Shown here: positions 44,034 through 56,095 of the stretch, piece by piece
How positions within the stretch are numbered: the first letter of the stretch is position 1
Layout: each line of letters opens with the position of its first letter
Source of the DNA: Brachionus manjavacas
Taxonomy: Eukaryota > Rotifera > Eurotatoria > Ploima > Brachionidae
Assembly (NCBI GenBank): GCA_019054805.1
Contig: JAHQIY010000011.1
Span: 2,237,001-2,301,000, forward strand
Direction of reading: 5' to 3'
DNA: 64,000 bases
Notes under the pieces: model-generated
The model's database searches: none
The model's input: the letters and a program-made list of their open reading frames with translations, nothing else
What the model was told of the DNA's origin: nothing
Translations under genes and position numbers: made by a program

Positions 44034-47000
44034 GATAACATCTATATAATTTTTAATTTTTAAATATAAAATAAAACAGATGATGAACTATGTGATTTAG
44101 ATAAGAAAATTTTACAAAAAGTACTCATTTTTTTGATAAAAATTTTCTAAAAATATAATTTCCATCATGTGAATTGTCATCTGTTGAAAAAAAATAAAAA
44201 AATTGCTAATATCAACCTTGAATGAAAAGTGCATATTTATTTTTTTATTTTTTGAAATGAATTAACCTCTTTCCTTTGAGGAGAAATAAAAATAAAAAAT
44301 CATTATCTAAAAATTAATTTTGCGCACCTTTTAAAAATATATTTAATTTTAAAAATTAGTCTTGGTTTCATTATTTAAAAATGACAAATAAATTTATTTA
44401 ATTATTTAGCAAACATTTCAAAATTTTAATTTAGTAAACTAAAGAAAACTTTATTTATAGCTTTTAATATTATATTTAATAAAAGCAAATGCAACAGACT
44501 ATTTATCTATCACCAGACTTTAAACTTTATACAATTTAATTATTAATTAATTTAAAATTATTTTTATTAGCATTTTGTTATTTATCAGACTTTCTCAAAA
44601 TATTTCAAGTTAATTTTTAATAACTTTCAATTTACTATATGGATCTAGTAGTCCAGACTTGTTACGTAAAAATCTATTATTCCAGCTAAAAGAAAAATGT
44701 GTTACATATTCTATATCGTAATTACCAATTGATAATTAAAGTTCAATATCTTTTATTTATTTACGTCGTCTTTAAGGCGTTCATTGAAATAAATAAGTTT
44801 AACACAGTAAAATACTTAGTATTTTTTTTATAAATACATCTAAAGAAGCCACCCAAAAATTCAGAATAAATTCAACAAACTTTGAATATAAGATTTTAAT
44901 TCAATTATTTATTTCTCTAACATTTTTCTTTTTTTTATCTATGAGGCTAAATAAATAATTAAAATTGATACCAAAGCTGATTATTAATTTTTTTTTAATG
45001 ATCAAATAAATTATTTTTCTTCTAACTTTATGTTGAATTTCACGATTGTGTTTTGAAATCACATGTCGAATTTAAGTACCACGAAAACTTTAATTAGAAT
45101 TTTTCGGTGTTAAAAATTAACTTCTTAAATTATAATTTAAAGTAATTATTTTTGCTATTTTTATTCTAAATACTCCCATCAACGTAAAAAAAGAAATTTT
45201 TTAGAATTTAACAAATGATTTGGTTTTATGTTCCTTGTCTTATTTTAAATTTCTCTCGATGATAAATGAATGCATATTCGCTTCATTTTTGCTTGTCACT
45301 TAAAGAAAATGAATCATTTACATGTCAATTTTTCATGCCCTAGAATTAGTTTTGTAATTTAACATATCATTTTCGGTTACTTGATATCACCTAGGACCAG
45401 AGATTTATTTAAATTTAAATGGATATTCTACTAAACGTGAAATTAAAGACAATGAGTAAAATTCAAAAGATACGAGTTTAATTGAAATGATGGCGACATA
45501 TTATTTAAAATAATCTAAATTTTAATTTTAATTAAAAATTTACTTCATAATTACATAAAGTATTTTCCAACTTTCTTTATTTAAAAAACAATTTGTCTTT
45601 AAAAGAAAAAGCTAAATAACTTTAGAGCTCTAGGCTATTCGAAAATTTATTTGGTATAAAGGAAATTAAAAGAAAGTTGAAAAAGCCGGTTGAAAAATAA
45701 TTCAAAGTGACTGATTTAATTCAAGAGAAAATGTTTTGAAATTTAAAATCTTGCCTTTATTCTAAAATAAAATAAAAATGATTTTAATTTTTCTTTTAAT
45801 AAAACAAAAAAAAGTATCATCGATAAAGAAATTTTAGATTGCAGAGTAAATTAGGTACATGTAATAGACAAAATAAATTATTAAAAGTTAAAGTTTTTTC
45901 AGGTTGATTAAAAATTAAATTTTCTCAAATTATTTATGTAAAAAATTTTTTTTTGGGAAATAAATTTAAAATTAGTTTGACGACATTTGACTACTAAAAT
46001 AAACAAATTCTTTTTGCGTAGAATATAAGAATCGTTAAATAACGCTAAATATTTTTAATTGAAAAATCAATTCTTAATATCAATGATCAATTATTAATAT
46101 CTAGCTCTTTAAAATATTATCTATCAAAATAACACTTCTAAAATTGCGCACTCTTTAACAATTACCTATTTTACATAAGAATTTCAAACAATTAGGTAAA
46201 TATTTTTGAAAAAGCTTTTACATAATTGTTTTAATTTACTGTAGCAATTTATTTGAGAGTCTAAAGAAAGCAATTAGTTTTAAAAAAAATTTAGATTATC
46301 TAGGTGATTTAAAATTTTTTTCAAATGACTTAAAAATATAATCTTTTTTTCTTTAACTAATATAACTTTATTACAAAAGTGTCTATATTTTTAATTAAAA
46401 TTCTCCTAATTCCTTTAGCAATGATCTAAATTTTAAAATCTTTAAAAAGGAAATAAAAAATAATTGCAAATTAAAATCAAAAGTGAATTTGAAAATAATT
46501 ATATAAATAGTAACCGTCTCTATTTTCAATTTTTAGTATGGGAAAAAATTTATTTTTACAATTAAAAAAAAAAGATCCATTAAAATATAAAATATTGAAC
46601 AGGTAAAATAAAAAGACAATCTTTTGAAAAAAAAATCAAGCATTTAGATTATTTAAATTAAACCATATTTTTAAAATTTCTTTTGGTTTTAATTTTACTT
46701 TTTAAGAAATAATTATTCACCTACCTTTTTGTTAAGTCGATGAAAATATTAAATTATCGATTTGTTTTTGCTCGATTTATGGATAATACCACCTTTATTT
46801 TATGTTCAAAGTCTAATAATGCTTTTTAAGCCCTAGAAAAGAACACAGTTCAAGTATCATAAAATATTTATTTTTTCTTTTTCAAATTAGCAATGCTGAA
46901 ATTTGATTAAAAGGTTAGTCAAATATTTAATAGATTATTAAGATTAATAAAACAATTTATTTGAAACAAAGCATTTTAAAATTGTACATTGAAGTGTTAA

Positions 47001-48632
47001 TAGGACATAAAATTATTTCAGAAAATTCGACAATATTAAATTTTTAATAAAACTAATTTTTTTAATTACAAAAAGAAAAATACGAATTATTTTATCAAGA
47101 AATATATCAATGAAGAAAAGGATATTCAAAACATCATTCAATCGTTTTTTTTTTAATTAAAATTATTTAATATAAAAAAAAAATGCGAGTATTTCTAATT
47201 AAATTACTTGAATTACTCATTTTAAAAAAAATTTTGATAAATTTCCAACCCAATCATGATTGAAGGAGTCTTAAAATAAATCTAGCTTTTTTAAACACTT
47301 TTAATAAAATTTACTTTTAAATTAATTTAAAAAAAATAGAGAATGCTAAAAAATGCAATTTTTTTATTATTTTTTTTGATTAAAAAAAATCTATGTCCTT
47401 TTTAAGGAAACTTTAATTATTTATAAAAATGGCTGATTTAAATACATGATGTAAATTTTAATTAAGTTCTTGTTCAAAATTCAGCTCCATAAATTCCATT
47501 GCTAAATTATTTTTCTCTGAATTGGAGTTTAAATTATTTTACAGAATGTTTACAATTTGAAATTTATTTTGCTAGATGGGCTCAAAAATCTCTCTTTTGG
47601 TCTTTACTAATTTTGAGATGGTTTTTAGCTTAGAATGGAATCATCAATTCTTTGAATTATTCTTCAAACATGATACGTAATTACAATAATTTTTTTAATA
47701 TTCTTACCGGTTAATTAATTTTTAACTATTTAACATATTTTCATTTTTTCTTAGAATATTCAAGAACAATCTTTTTTTTTAGAATCAAAAAAAAGAATTA
47801 ATGAATATCTAAGAATTGAAATAAAGTAGCGATCACTAAAAATGCCTGATAAAATTCATTGATGCTTTTTTTTATTGCTTCAGCCAATTTTTTAAAACTA
47901 TTTTATATCCAATTTCATTTGATTTTGTCGTAATATTAGAAAAATTGATCTAATCATCTTAAAGATTATTTTTACATTTTCTTCCTCTTTTTAATTTTAG
48001 TCGATGAAGATAGTGAACACTGTTTAAGAATTGCTCGATTTAATTCCTTAAAAGGAGCATTTAATCTCTTGTTTCTCTGAAACTATTTTATTTATGAACC
48101 CATATTACTTGTAAATTCAAAATTATTAATTTACTGTCAAGGAACTTATATGACTGTCAGAATATTTATTTTATTGCATAGAAAAAAATTGTATGACGTG
48201 AGCAAATTTATACTTATTAAAAATACTTAATTTAATGTTTAAATTATTATTTTTTTGCTAAGTTTTTTTTTGTGCTCAATTCTTTAGGTGAATTAATATT
48301 TTTTTTATTTTTTTCTAAATTTATCAACTTTTTTACACCAATTGATCTAAATTTAAATTTATCTCTATTTAGACAAGAAAAATTGATAATGTAAATCTAC
48401 ACTTTATTGAGTTTATTAAAATATTTCCCAAATTTGACATTGTTTACATCAATAATTTTCTTAAATATGTAAAATACAAAAAAAATAACCTGAAAAAAAA
48501 CCAAATCACCTTTTTCTCTCCTTTTCTTTTTTATACTTTATTTCATTCTTTTTATTTAAATTTATAAAATATTTTTCATTAAAAAAACTGGATTTATATT
48601 CAAATTATTATTTTTATTTCTTTAAATAAATG

Positions 48633-48683
48633 AGTGTGTCCACCATGTTCGCATGAAATACTAATGTCTGCTCTGGACACACT
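48633..48683. repeat. 51-bp element with 10-bp terminal inverted repeats
   Basis: AGTGTGTCCA (48633-48642) and TGGACACACT (48674-48683) are exact complements and enclose a GC-richer 31-base interior. It is flanked by A/T runs. No target duplication is evident. Confidence 0.55.
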
Positions 48684-48897
48684 GAAAAAAAAATACATGA
48701 AATAAATGCATAGTTTAGTGATATAATTTAATATTCTATTATAAAATGTTTAATTCCTCGTATTTAGTAACTGTCCTAAAAAAACTGCAAATGATTTTAT
48801 AAATATTAATTTGATCCAAAAAAATGTATGCCCTTTTTTGATTAAAAAAATGTTTCTTTAATAATGAATAGTAATATAAATAATCATCTTGAATCTT

Positions 48898-48932
48898 CTT
48901 GAATAGTTCTTATTTATATAGAACTATTCAAG
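48898..48932. repeat. 13-bp perfect hairpin, 9-base loop
   Basis: CTTGAATAGTTCT (48898-48910) pairs exactly with AGAACTATTCAAG (48920-48932). Confidence 0.75.
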
Positions 48933-49562
48933 GATTAAAGATTTAAATTTCGATCTACTAATGGATTAAAGAGCCTATATTAAAATTATCGAATTCAACA
49001 CAGAAAACTGGGCTACTAGTAAATGTTGTTGTTGGTTCTATCTAAAAAATTATCATAGCTATCATTTGATCAATAGCCGTAAATCTAAAATTAGCCACAA
49101 TTCCAATGCGTTAAAAACCAAAAAAGAAAGCTGGTAGAAGCGCTAAAACAAAACAAGCTTGGATAACACAAAAATAAAAAAATTGTTTTTGTTTATATTT
49201 TTTTAGACTTAAATTAAAAAAATTGTACATAATTATAAATTTTTGATCGAAACTAATAAAAATTAACATCATTATTTACAAATAATTTTTTAAGCAGAAA
49301 ACCAAATAACATAAACATGATTAAAATATATTTGACATTTTTTCGAACAGTAAATTAATAATTTTTAACATACAGGTAAGTATGTTAAAAATAACAGCCT
49401 TTTTTTATTGCCATTAAGTAAAAAGTCTATTTGATTAAAAAGAAACTAGATGTTATTTTTCGTCTGAATCTATAATAAATTTTAAACAAAATATTTCAGA
49501 TTATTCTCAAATTTTAAATTTTGAATTTTTTTAGAAAAAAAAACCTTCACTCATGGCATGGA

Positions 49563-49780
49563 TTTCATCATCTGTTGGTGCCAAAGGCTGAAAATTAATT
49601 TTCTAAAATAAGTTGTATATCTGTCAAGACTCATAACTAGCGATTGGAAAAATGCATTAGGTTTAGGAAGCTAAAACCTTTAGATACAAAATCGAATAGT
49701 TCTGGAGTTATGAGTCTTGAAAGATATACAACTTTTTTCGATGACAAACTTTCAGACTCTGGCATCAACAGATGATGAAA
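49563..49780. mobile_element. Foldback-type MITE or long imperfect inverted repeat
   Basis: Left arm 49563-49638 (TTTCATCATCTGTTGGTGCC ... AGTTGTATATCT ... CAAGACTCATAACT) is mirrored at 49706-49780 with scattered differences and a loop of about 67 bp. No target duplication was identified, so the call as an element is inferred from the structure. Confidence 0.55.
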
Positions 49781-52624
49781 TTCAAAAATCTTAATCATGT
49801 GAAATCCAGTTCATTTTGAGGCGTATAATTCGTTATCATATCAATTTAAAAAAAAATAAACATCTGTTTCAGGCCTTAAATTTCCTATATATATTTTTTA
49901 AATTTTCAAAAATAATTAATAATATAGTCGAAAATTTTTTTGGTCAAAATCCAAGAAACACACTTTAAAAGCTGTTTTTTTCAATTTCAAGATATCTTTT
50001 TTAATCATTTTAAACATTTTTTTAATAAATATCTTATTTTTGGTCTAAAAATTTGTGAATAATTATGAATGTGATCGTTGATGAACTGCGGTGAATATTT
50101 GGTAAATGTTTAAATTTAAAAATATTTACCCGAGGTTGTATTTTCCGGCTGGTTTGATAATAAATTGTTTTTAATCAGATATTTTTTCTATAAAAATGAA
50201 TAAAAGCTAAAAAGCAACCAATGTTCAATAATTAATTAAAGCCTTTAGGAATTTAAAAATAAAAATCGGTGCATATGAAAAAATTTTTTTGGGTCCAACA
50301 GGTGAGTAAAGCTGAAGAATTATTTACATCCAGATTGAAAAAAAAATAAAATTAAATAGCTCAAATCTCCAAAATTACGGATTAGACGATCAAATCAAGA
50401 CAATGAAATTTTGAATCTACTATGTGGTTGTTTTTTTAAGGAAGAATTTTGCTAACTTTAAAATTGAAAATTTCGAAAAATTTGTTTTTGGCTTAGAAAC
50501 AAGAGCCATTCGGGTACGGTAAACACCAAATCCTCAAGTAAACAAATCAATCTAAATAAAAACAATATTTAACCATTATTTAAAAAAAAGAAAAATCTAC
50601 AAATTATTATATAAAAATATTTAGCTTACTTGAGAAATTTTATTCTAACTAGTTCAAAATTACTTGAGATAATAGCGAAAAAATTTGATCTAAACGCTTC
50701 GAAGAGACTTAACTGTGTCAAGTAAGCTATTGAATTTTCAGATCTGGATTAACATAGCTGAACTTTTCTCAAAAATTGGCACAAAAATTTACTGAAACTT
50801 CTAACTTTGCTTTTATTGAGATATTTAGAAGAAACAGATCTTCAAAGACCCACGCATCGTCTAATATTAAAAAAATGTGATTTTATATAACTTTTGCATG
50901 ATTTAAAAGATATGATAATTTTTTTTAAATTTATTATAAGCACTGATGACGACATCACCTTAAAAATTTAGCCTTCGTTCTTAACGAAATTAAATTACAT
51001 GAAAACGACATTTTGAAAAATAATTTTTTCTTATATAAAATTCTAATTACATAAGAAATTTAATTTATTAAACACTTACTCAGCAAAATTCAAAACTCTA
51101 AGCATTTTTATTTTACATTCCTTTAAATTTTAAATCTTTAGAGGAAAAGATAAAAAAAAGTAACATTTGAAGACCCTTTTGGACCGTCCCAAAGCATTAA
51201 AATTAAATTGTTAATTTTTTAAAAGGGTGCATTTTTATGCATCCTTAATCAAATAATTTATTTTTATACTTTTAGGGGCTTAAAAATTATAGACCCATAA
51301 TATCTGAATGGTTCAAAGCCCGCATTTAGACGGCATTAAATATGCATAAAAATTTCTAAACTAGTGACGTATATTTTCCAAAAGAACTTGACAAAATTAA
51401 AGTTAAAATTCAAATTCTCAATTTTCATTGTTATAGTGTATCACATTGGAACATATGAGACCCAGTGACATGGGATCAATTGAATTTCATCTTTAATAAA
51501 ACCAAGTAATTTGATATTTTAAATTTAAAAATTTTTATTAAAAAAAATTTGAAGTCTGATTTTATTTTCGAATTAAACGGAAAATATAAATCAGAACTTA
51601 GTTTTTTGGTAGAAAATTATTAAAAAAATTTAAGCAAGCATAATTTTTTAGAAAAAAAGCTGTCACAAAAGTTGTGTCTACTAATTTTTTATAGATTGTC
51701 AATTTAAAAATTCAAAAACTTAGTCTCAAGAATAAATTAGAATGTCATGTAATAAACTTTTTTAAAAAAATTTAATTTTGCTTTTGAACGGCTCTTCCAA
51801 TTTCTTACACCTTTTCATACTTGAAATTATAGAAGAATAAAACTGTCTTTTGAGTTGACTTTTGGAAAAAATCAAAAGTTTGTCAAATAGCATGATAAAA
51901 CTCTATTAAGAAAATAAAGGTGAATGCAGTAACTCTGATTATTTAACAATTGATAAATTAACATATAAATTTTTTCAGGGCAAGAATAATAAAATAAAAT
52001 TTAAAACAAAAGTCACCGAGTTTACTTGGAAAACAATATTAAAAAATAAAAAATAAAATTTAAAAAATTTTTTAAATCCTATTTTATTACTTGGGAGCAA
52101 TTAAAAGAAATTTTATTATTTTTTTCTCTCAGTATTTTATGATATTAATACAATATCAATATTTTATCTTAAAATTACTTGATTATTAAAAATATGAAGG
52201 AAAATTTTTTAAAACAGATACATTTATCCTGATTATTTCAAAAATCAAACAAAATTTTTTGTCTGTGATTGATTGTAAAAATTTACTTTAATATTTTCCT
52301 CAAATAACTAAAATTACTAGAAAAAAATGTAAAAATTTCTTGAGAAATTTTCGAAAATTTTCCATAACCTTTTAATTTTTTTCTAATTTGGTCGCTATTA
52401 AAAAAATAAATTCAAATTACAATTTTACAAACAAATTTATCAGCCCTTCAACAAAGCGCACTTGAAAAAAAAAGATCTAATCATTTAAAATTTGATCCCT
52501 ATCCTAGAATTATCACTTTTTATCTACAAAAAAAATGCTAGAAAGAAAAAAACATTTTAAATTATTATTTTCAAATCTTGTACAAACAAAAAAATAAGCA
52601 TATTAAATTAAGTACGTGAGTAGA

Positions 52625-53663
52625 CTACCATTCTACGTCTGATTCGCTTTCGTCGCTACTTTGCTCTTTTTTTTTGAATAAAATAAAATGATTAAATTTT
52701 AAACAACTTAATTATTGTTACTAAAAAATATTTGTCTTGAAACAATTGCATTTTTTAATTGATTGTTGAAGTCTTGAGGGCTCTCTTTTGGAGAAATGGC
52801 TTGTTGCTGCTCTTTTGGTTTGAAACCTTTGAAATTTCGGATGGAGCTCATCAGTGCTTGCTGATGGTCGACTATGACTGGTTTTTTCTCGACCGGTTTT
52901 TCAGCTCGCAAGACTCGGACCGGCTCTTGAAATATACCAGTGGGTAGAGGAGGTGGCGGAGGTGCACTCGAATTTTTTTCCAAATTATTTTTTTCACTCA
53001 TAAAACTAGATACCTGCTTGGCCAAATTTATCATTTCGCTTTGGGAAATTTTTTTCTCTTCAGGCACACTGATAATAGATTTTCTCACATTTTTACTTGG
53101 AGCTCTGATTTTTTCTAGCTTAGCTTTGGTTCTAACCAAACCAGTATAAATTTTGGTATCTTTTAAGTGATTTTTAAAAAATGATTTCTGATCTGATTTT
53201 AATTTATTTTGATAGAGCTGAGCTCTTGTCTGACTGATTGAGTTTATAATGCTAAAAAATTTATCAGCATGTTCATCTAGTGAAAAATTGAACCCTACAT
53301 AACAATTCTATGAAAATAATAAATTAAAAAAATGTTATTTTAGTTATTTTTTGTACCTGTGAGGGAAAATAATGAAAGAGATTACTCAATTTAAAATATT
53401 CAAAAGGTGTGTACATTTCGTGCTCCCAGACAAAATCATTGCTCTCAAATTATTAGATAATTTTGAATAAAAAAATTTAAAAAAATTACTTTGGTGTTTG
53501 AGTCAATGGAGTACAAACGAAAAAAATATGATTTCTTACCATAGTCTTTTTGAAAAACCAGTTTACCGCATTTGATTGTTTTCCATTCGGTATGACTTGG
53601 CTCCTGCGATTGATTGAGCTCAACTAGTCCGCCTACCAAATTTTTTCGTCTAAACGAACTCAT
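52625..53663 (-). CDS. Compact WASP-family protein: WH1, poly-Pro, WH2, connector, acidic tail (4 exons)
   Basis: Minus-strand exons 53490-53663, 53357-53443, 52722-53307 and 52625-52665 join in phase to 295 aa. Introns are 46, 49 and 56 bp. The WH1 domain spans about residues 24-110: WKTIKCGKLVFQKDYGKKSY, FFRLYS, FVWEHEMYTPFEYF, FHYFPSQNCYVGFNF. A basic segment (KAKLEKIRAPSKNVRK, about 148-163) and PPPPPLP (about 203) follow. Next come a WH2-like actin-binding motif (QQALMSSIRNFKGFKP, about 236-251), a connector-like helix (FNNQLKNAIVSRQIFF) and an acidic C-terminus DESESDVEW ending in the Arp2/3-contacting tryptophan. Family knowledge: WASP proteins activate Arp2/3 to branch actin. No CRIB/GBD is visible between WH1 and poly-Pro, unlike animal WASP/N-WASP but as in yeast Las17. 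The tiny last exon is supported by exact phase and by the terminal acidic-W signature. Confidence 0.82.
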
Positions 53664-55269
53664 TCAAAAAAAAAAAATTTTTGCGTTCTGTTTTTTTGGT
53701 AAATCAGATATGTTAATAAATCATTTAGACTTGGAAAGATTCATCAAAAAGAATTTTTGTATGGTTTCTAGGATATTTTTTTTAGTATTTTTTTTATACT
53801 AAAACTAATTTTTTTTTAATAATGATTGTCTTGGTGCTTACATTTGCACGCGAGACTTTCTGGATAAAGTAATATATTTTAAAGGTTTTATCGTAAATCT
53901 AGGTAATCTAAGTTAGGAAATTTAAAATTTTTATGGATACTAAAAGTTTTAGGATGATGCTTTGGGGTGATTTTCAAGTTTTGGTTATCTCATAAGTTGA
54001 AGATTTAATGAAATAAAATAAGAAGAGCTTCAAACTTTTGGTTTTTTATTGCATTAAAATTTCAAGACACAGACTTTCAAAAAATTATGACTATGTCATC
54101 ATTAATTAATTAAAATTAAAATCTATTATTCAATAATTTTGAAAGCTTTCAAGGTATCAAGGTCTGATATTGAAATAATTTAAAAAATTTTTTTTCAAAC
54201 TAATTAAACAAATAATTTATTCATTATTTGTTTAAGTTAACAAAACTTTATGGAATTATTATGAATCCATATAAAATTAAATTTTATTCAGTAAAAAATA
54301 AATAAAGCCATTATTAAAGTTCTATGAAAATTAGAAATTATTAAAAATATTGAAAATTGGCGGATAATGTAATTTCATAAGCAATTCATGATTATTAAAT
54401 TGAACTTTTTAGTGATATTAAGAGCTGGACTAGTTTTTTTGTTTCTAAATAACCCTCTTGATTTTAGAATTTATTTAGTTTTGGTCAAATTTTATTCAAT
54501 CGACATTTTTGATAGACTCAAAATAAATAATCTTAGAATCTCTGATATTCTGCACATGATTTTAATTAACTGGCTGAAATTTTACCTTCTTTGATGAAAA
54601 TTTTTCGAGGTTGCTGCAAATTTTATAATTTTGTTTGAATTTTTTTTATTTTCTAATCATTCATCTTATCATTATCTTTGCTCAATCTCAAATAGTTACG
54701 TCCTAATAATCTAATAATCTTTTATAGCTTTTGCAGATTTGATTTATATATTTTTAGATTTTTTTTTGTTAAATTAATTATCCCTTTTTAATTAAAAAAT
54801 TTTGTCAATTTTATAAATTATTAAAGTAACAAGAAGAAAATAAATGAAATAAATGTTTTTGACATTTTTTGATCTGTGTTCAGTTCACAAATTTGATTGA
54901 AAAGGTAAATATATGAGAAATGTCAAACTTATAATAAATCATTTACTCAATTCAAGTTTTTTAAGTTTCAAGGTTAATCAACAGGCTAAAATTTAAATTT
55001 AATACAATTTTTTTTTATAAAAAGAATAAAATTTAGATTTAGTTTAATTTAATTTAGTAAAAAAAAACAATTGAATTGAGTAACTTGTGGTCATTTTTGG
55101 TTTTATCAAATATACTAAAGAAATATAAAAATTATTCTACAAGTACTCTACAGAAAAAAATTGAACCTACAAGTCTTTTGTACATAACTGCTCATAGTCA
55201 TTTGGAATATGCAACGATTTTTTTTTCAAAAGTATTTTTAGTTGTAAAGCTTCTTTTGTAAACATATCA

Positions 55270-55640
55270 TAACGGTGTTCAGTAGACTAAATCACTGCCA
55301 AGTACCTCTACAAGCAAAATGTTTAACATTTGGTCAAAAACGTATAAAAAGTCAATCATTTAAAACAATACCTGCAGTGCAACGTCAACCAAGTGAAAAT
55401 AGTGAAGATTAGCTAACTCCAGTGAATATAGATGCAATTTTACCTGAAAATTACATTAAAAAATATTTTTCTGCTTATAAAAAATTAGCTTATTCTTTTA
55501 TGTATAAAAAGGTTTTGTAAATAATGAAGTATGGATCATGTTTTAAGCCAGGAAATATTCCCATTCAGATTCCATAGAGATTTCTTAAGGAAAATTTTGA
55601 TGGAAATAAAGGATCCAAGTCCAAGGCATTGTGAATGTTC
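55270..55640 (+). pseudogene. Decayed coding-like stretch, unidentified
   Basis: One plus-strand frame reads through QKRIKSQSFKTIPAVQRQPS, a stop, LTPVNIDAILPENYIKKYFS and KLAYSFMYKKVL with few stops. Residue composition is more protein-like than in nearby AT-rich DNA. I cannot assign a family. It may be a mobile-element protein or a dead host gene. Confidence 0.3.
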
Positions 55641-55999
55641 ACACAAACCTTCCAAAAATAACAAAAATAAAATCATATTTCATTCAATTTAAATTGAAAA
55701 AATTTAGCTTTTTTTTCCTTTGATGATGAAAAAAAATATTCATTAAAAAAAATATCAAATTAAATTCAACAAAAAAATATCAATTTTCTTTAACAGGGAA
55801 ATATTAATGTTCAAACAAAATATCAATATTTTGAAAAATTTATTTTTTGCCTCAATGATCTATTCTAATTAGAATTAATTTATGCTATTTATGAATTCAA
55901 TATTTTTAAATCCTATCATCGCTTAATAAATAATTTTGAATTAGATGGTTGTAATTGTAAAAATCTTATTTTTCAAAGTTTAATTGACAAACAATTATT

Positions 56000-56095
56000 T
56001 TTCTAAATATAATTTGGGTGGATACCCAGGACAGTTTCAAAAGGCACTAGTCTTCTTTTCAGCCCCATGTTAGGAATATGTTCACAAAATTAAAA
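56000..56095 (-). mobile_element. SINE-like block related to the 61102 insert
   Basis: ATAATTTGGGTGGATACCCA ... TTCTTTTCAGCCCCATGTTAGG parallels AATAATTTGGGGAAAATCCC ... TCCCTTTCAGCCACATTAGG at 61118-61195. The orientation is taken from that copy. Boundaries are unclear. Confidence 0.5.

Larger units (their letters stand above)
44043..52624. other. 8.6-kb AT-rich region without visible genes
   Basis: No open frame with protein-like composition was found on either strand. The structured spots are hairpins at 48633-48683 and 48898-48932 and an inverted repeat at 49563-49780. It could be intergenic, or the distal intron or untranslated part of an unseen transcript. Confidence 0.5.

Noticed and set aside
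53445..53490. Unspliced extension of the first WASP exon frame
   Set aside because: The frame past 53490 is A/T intron sequence. Splicing at 53489 restores the WH1 domain in phase.
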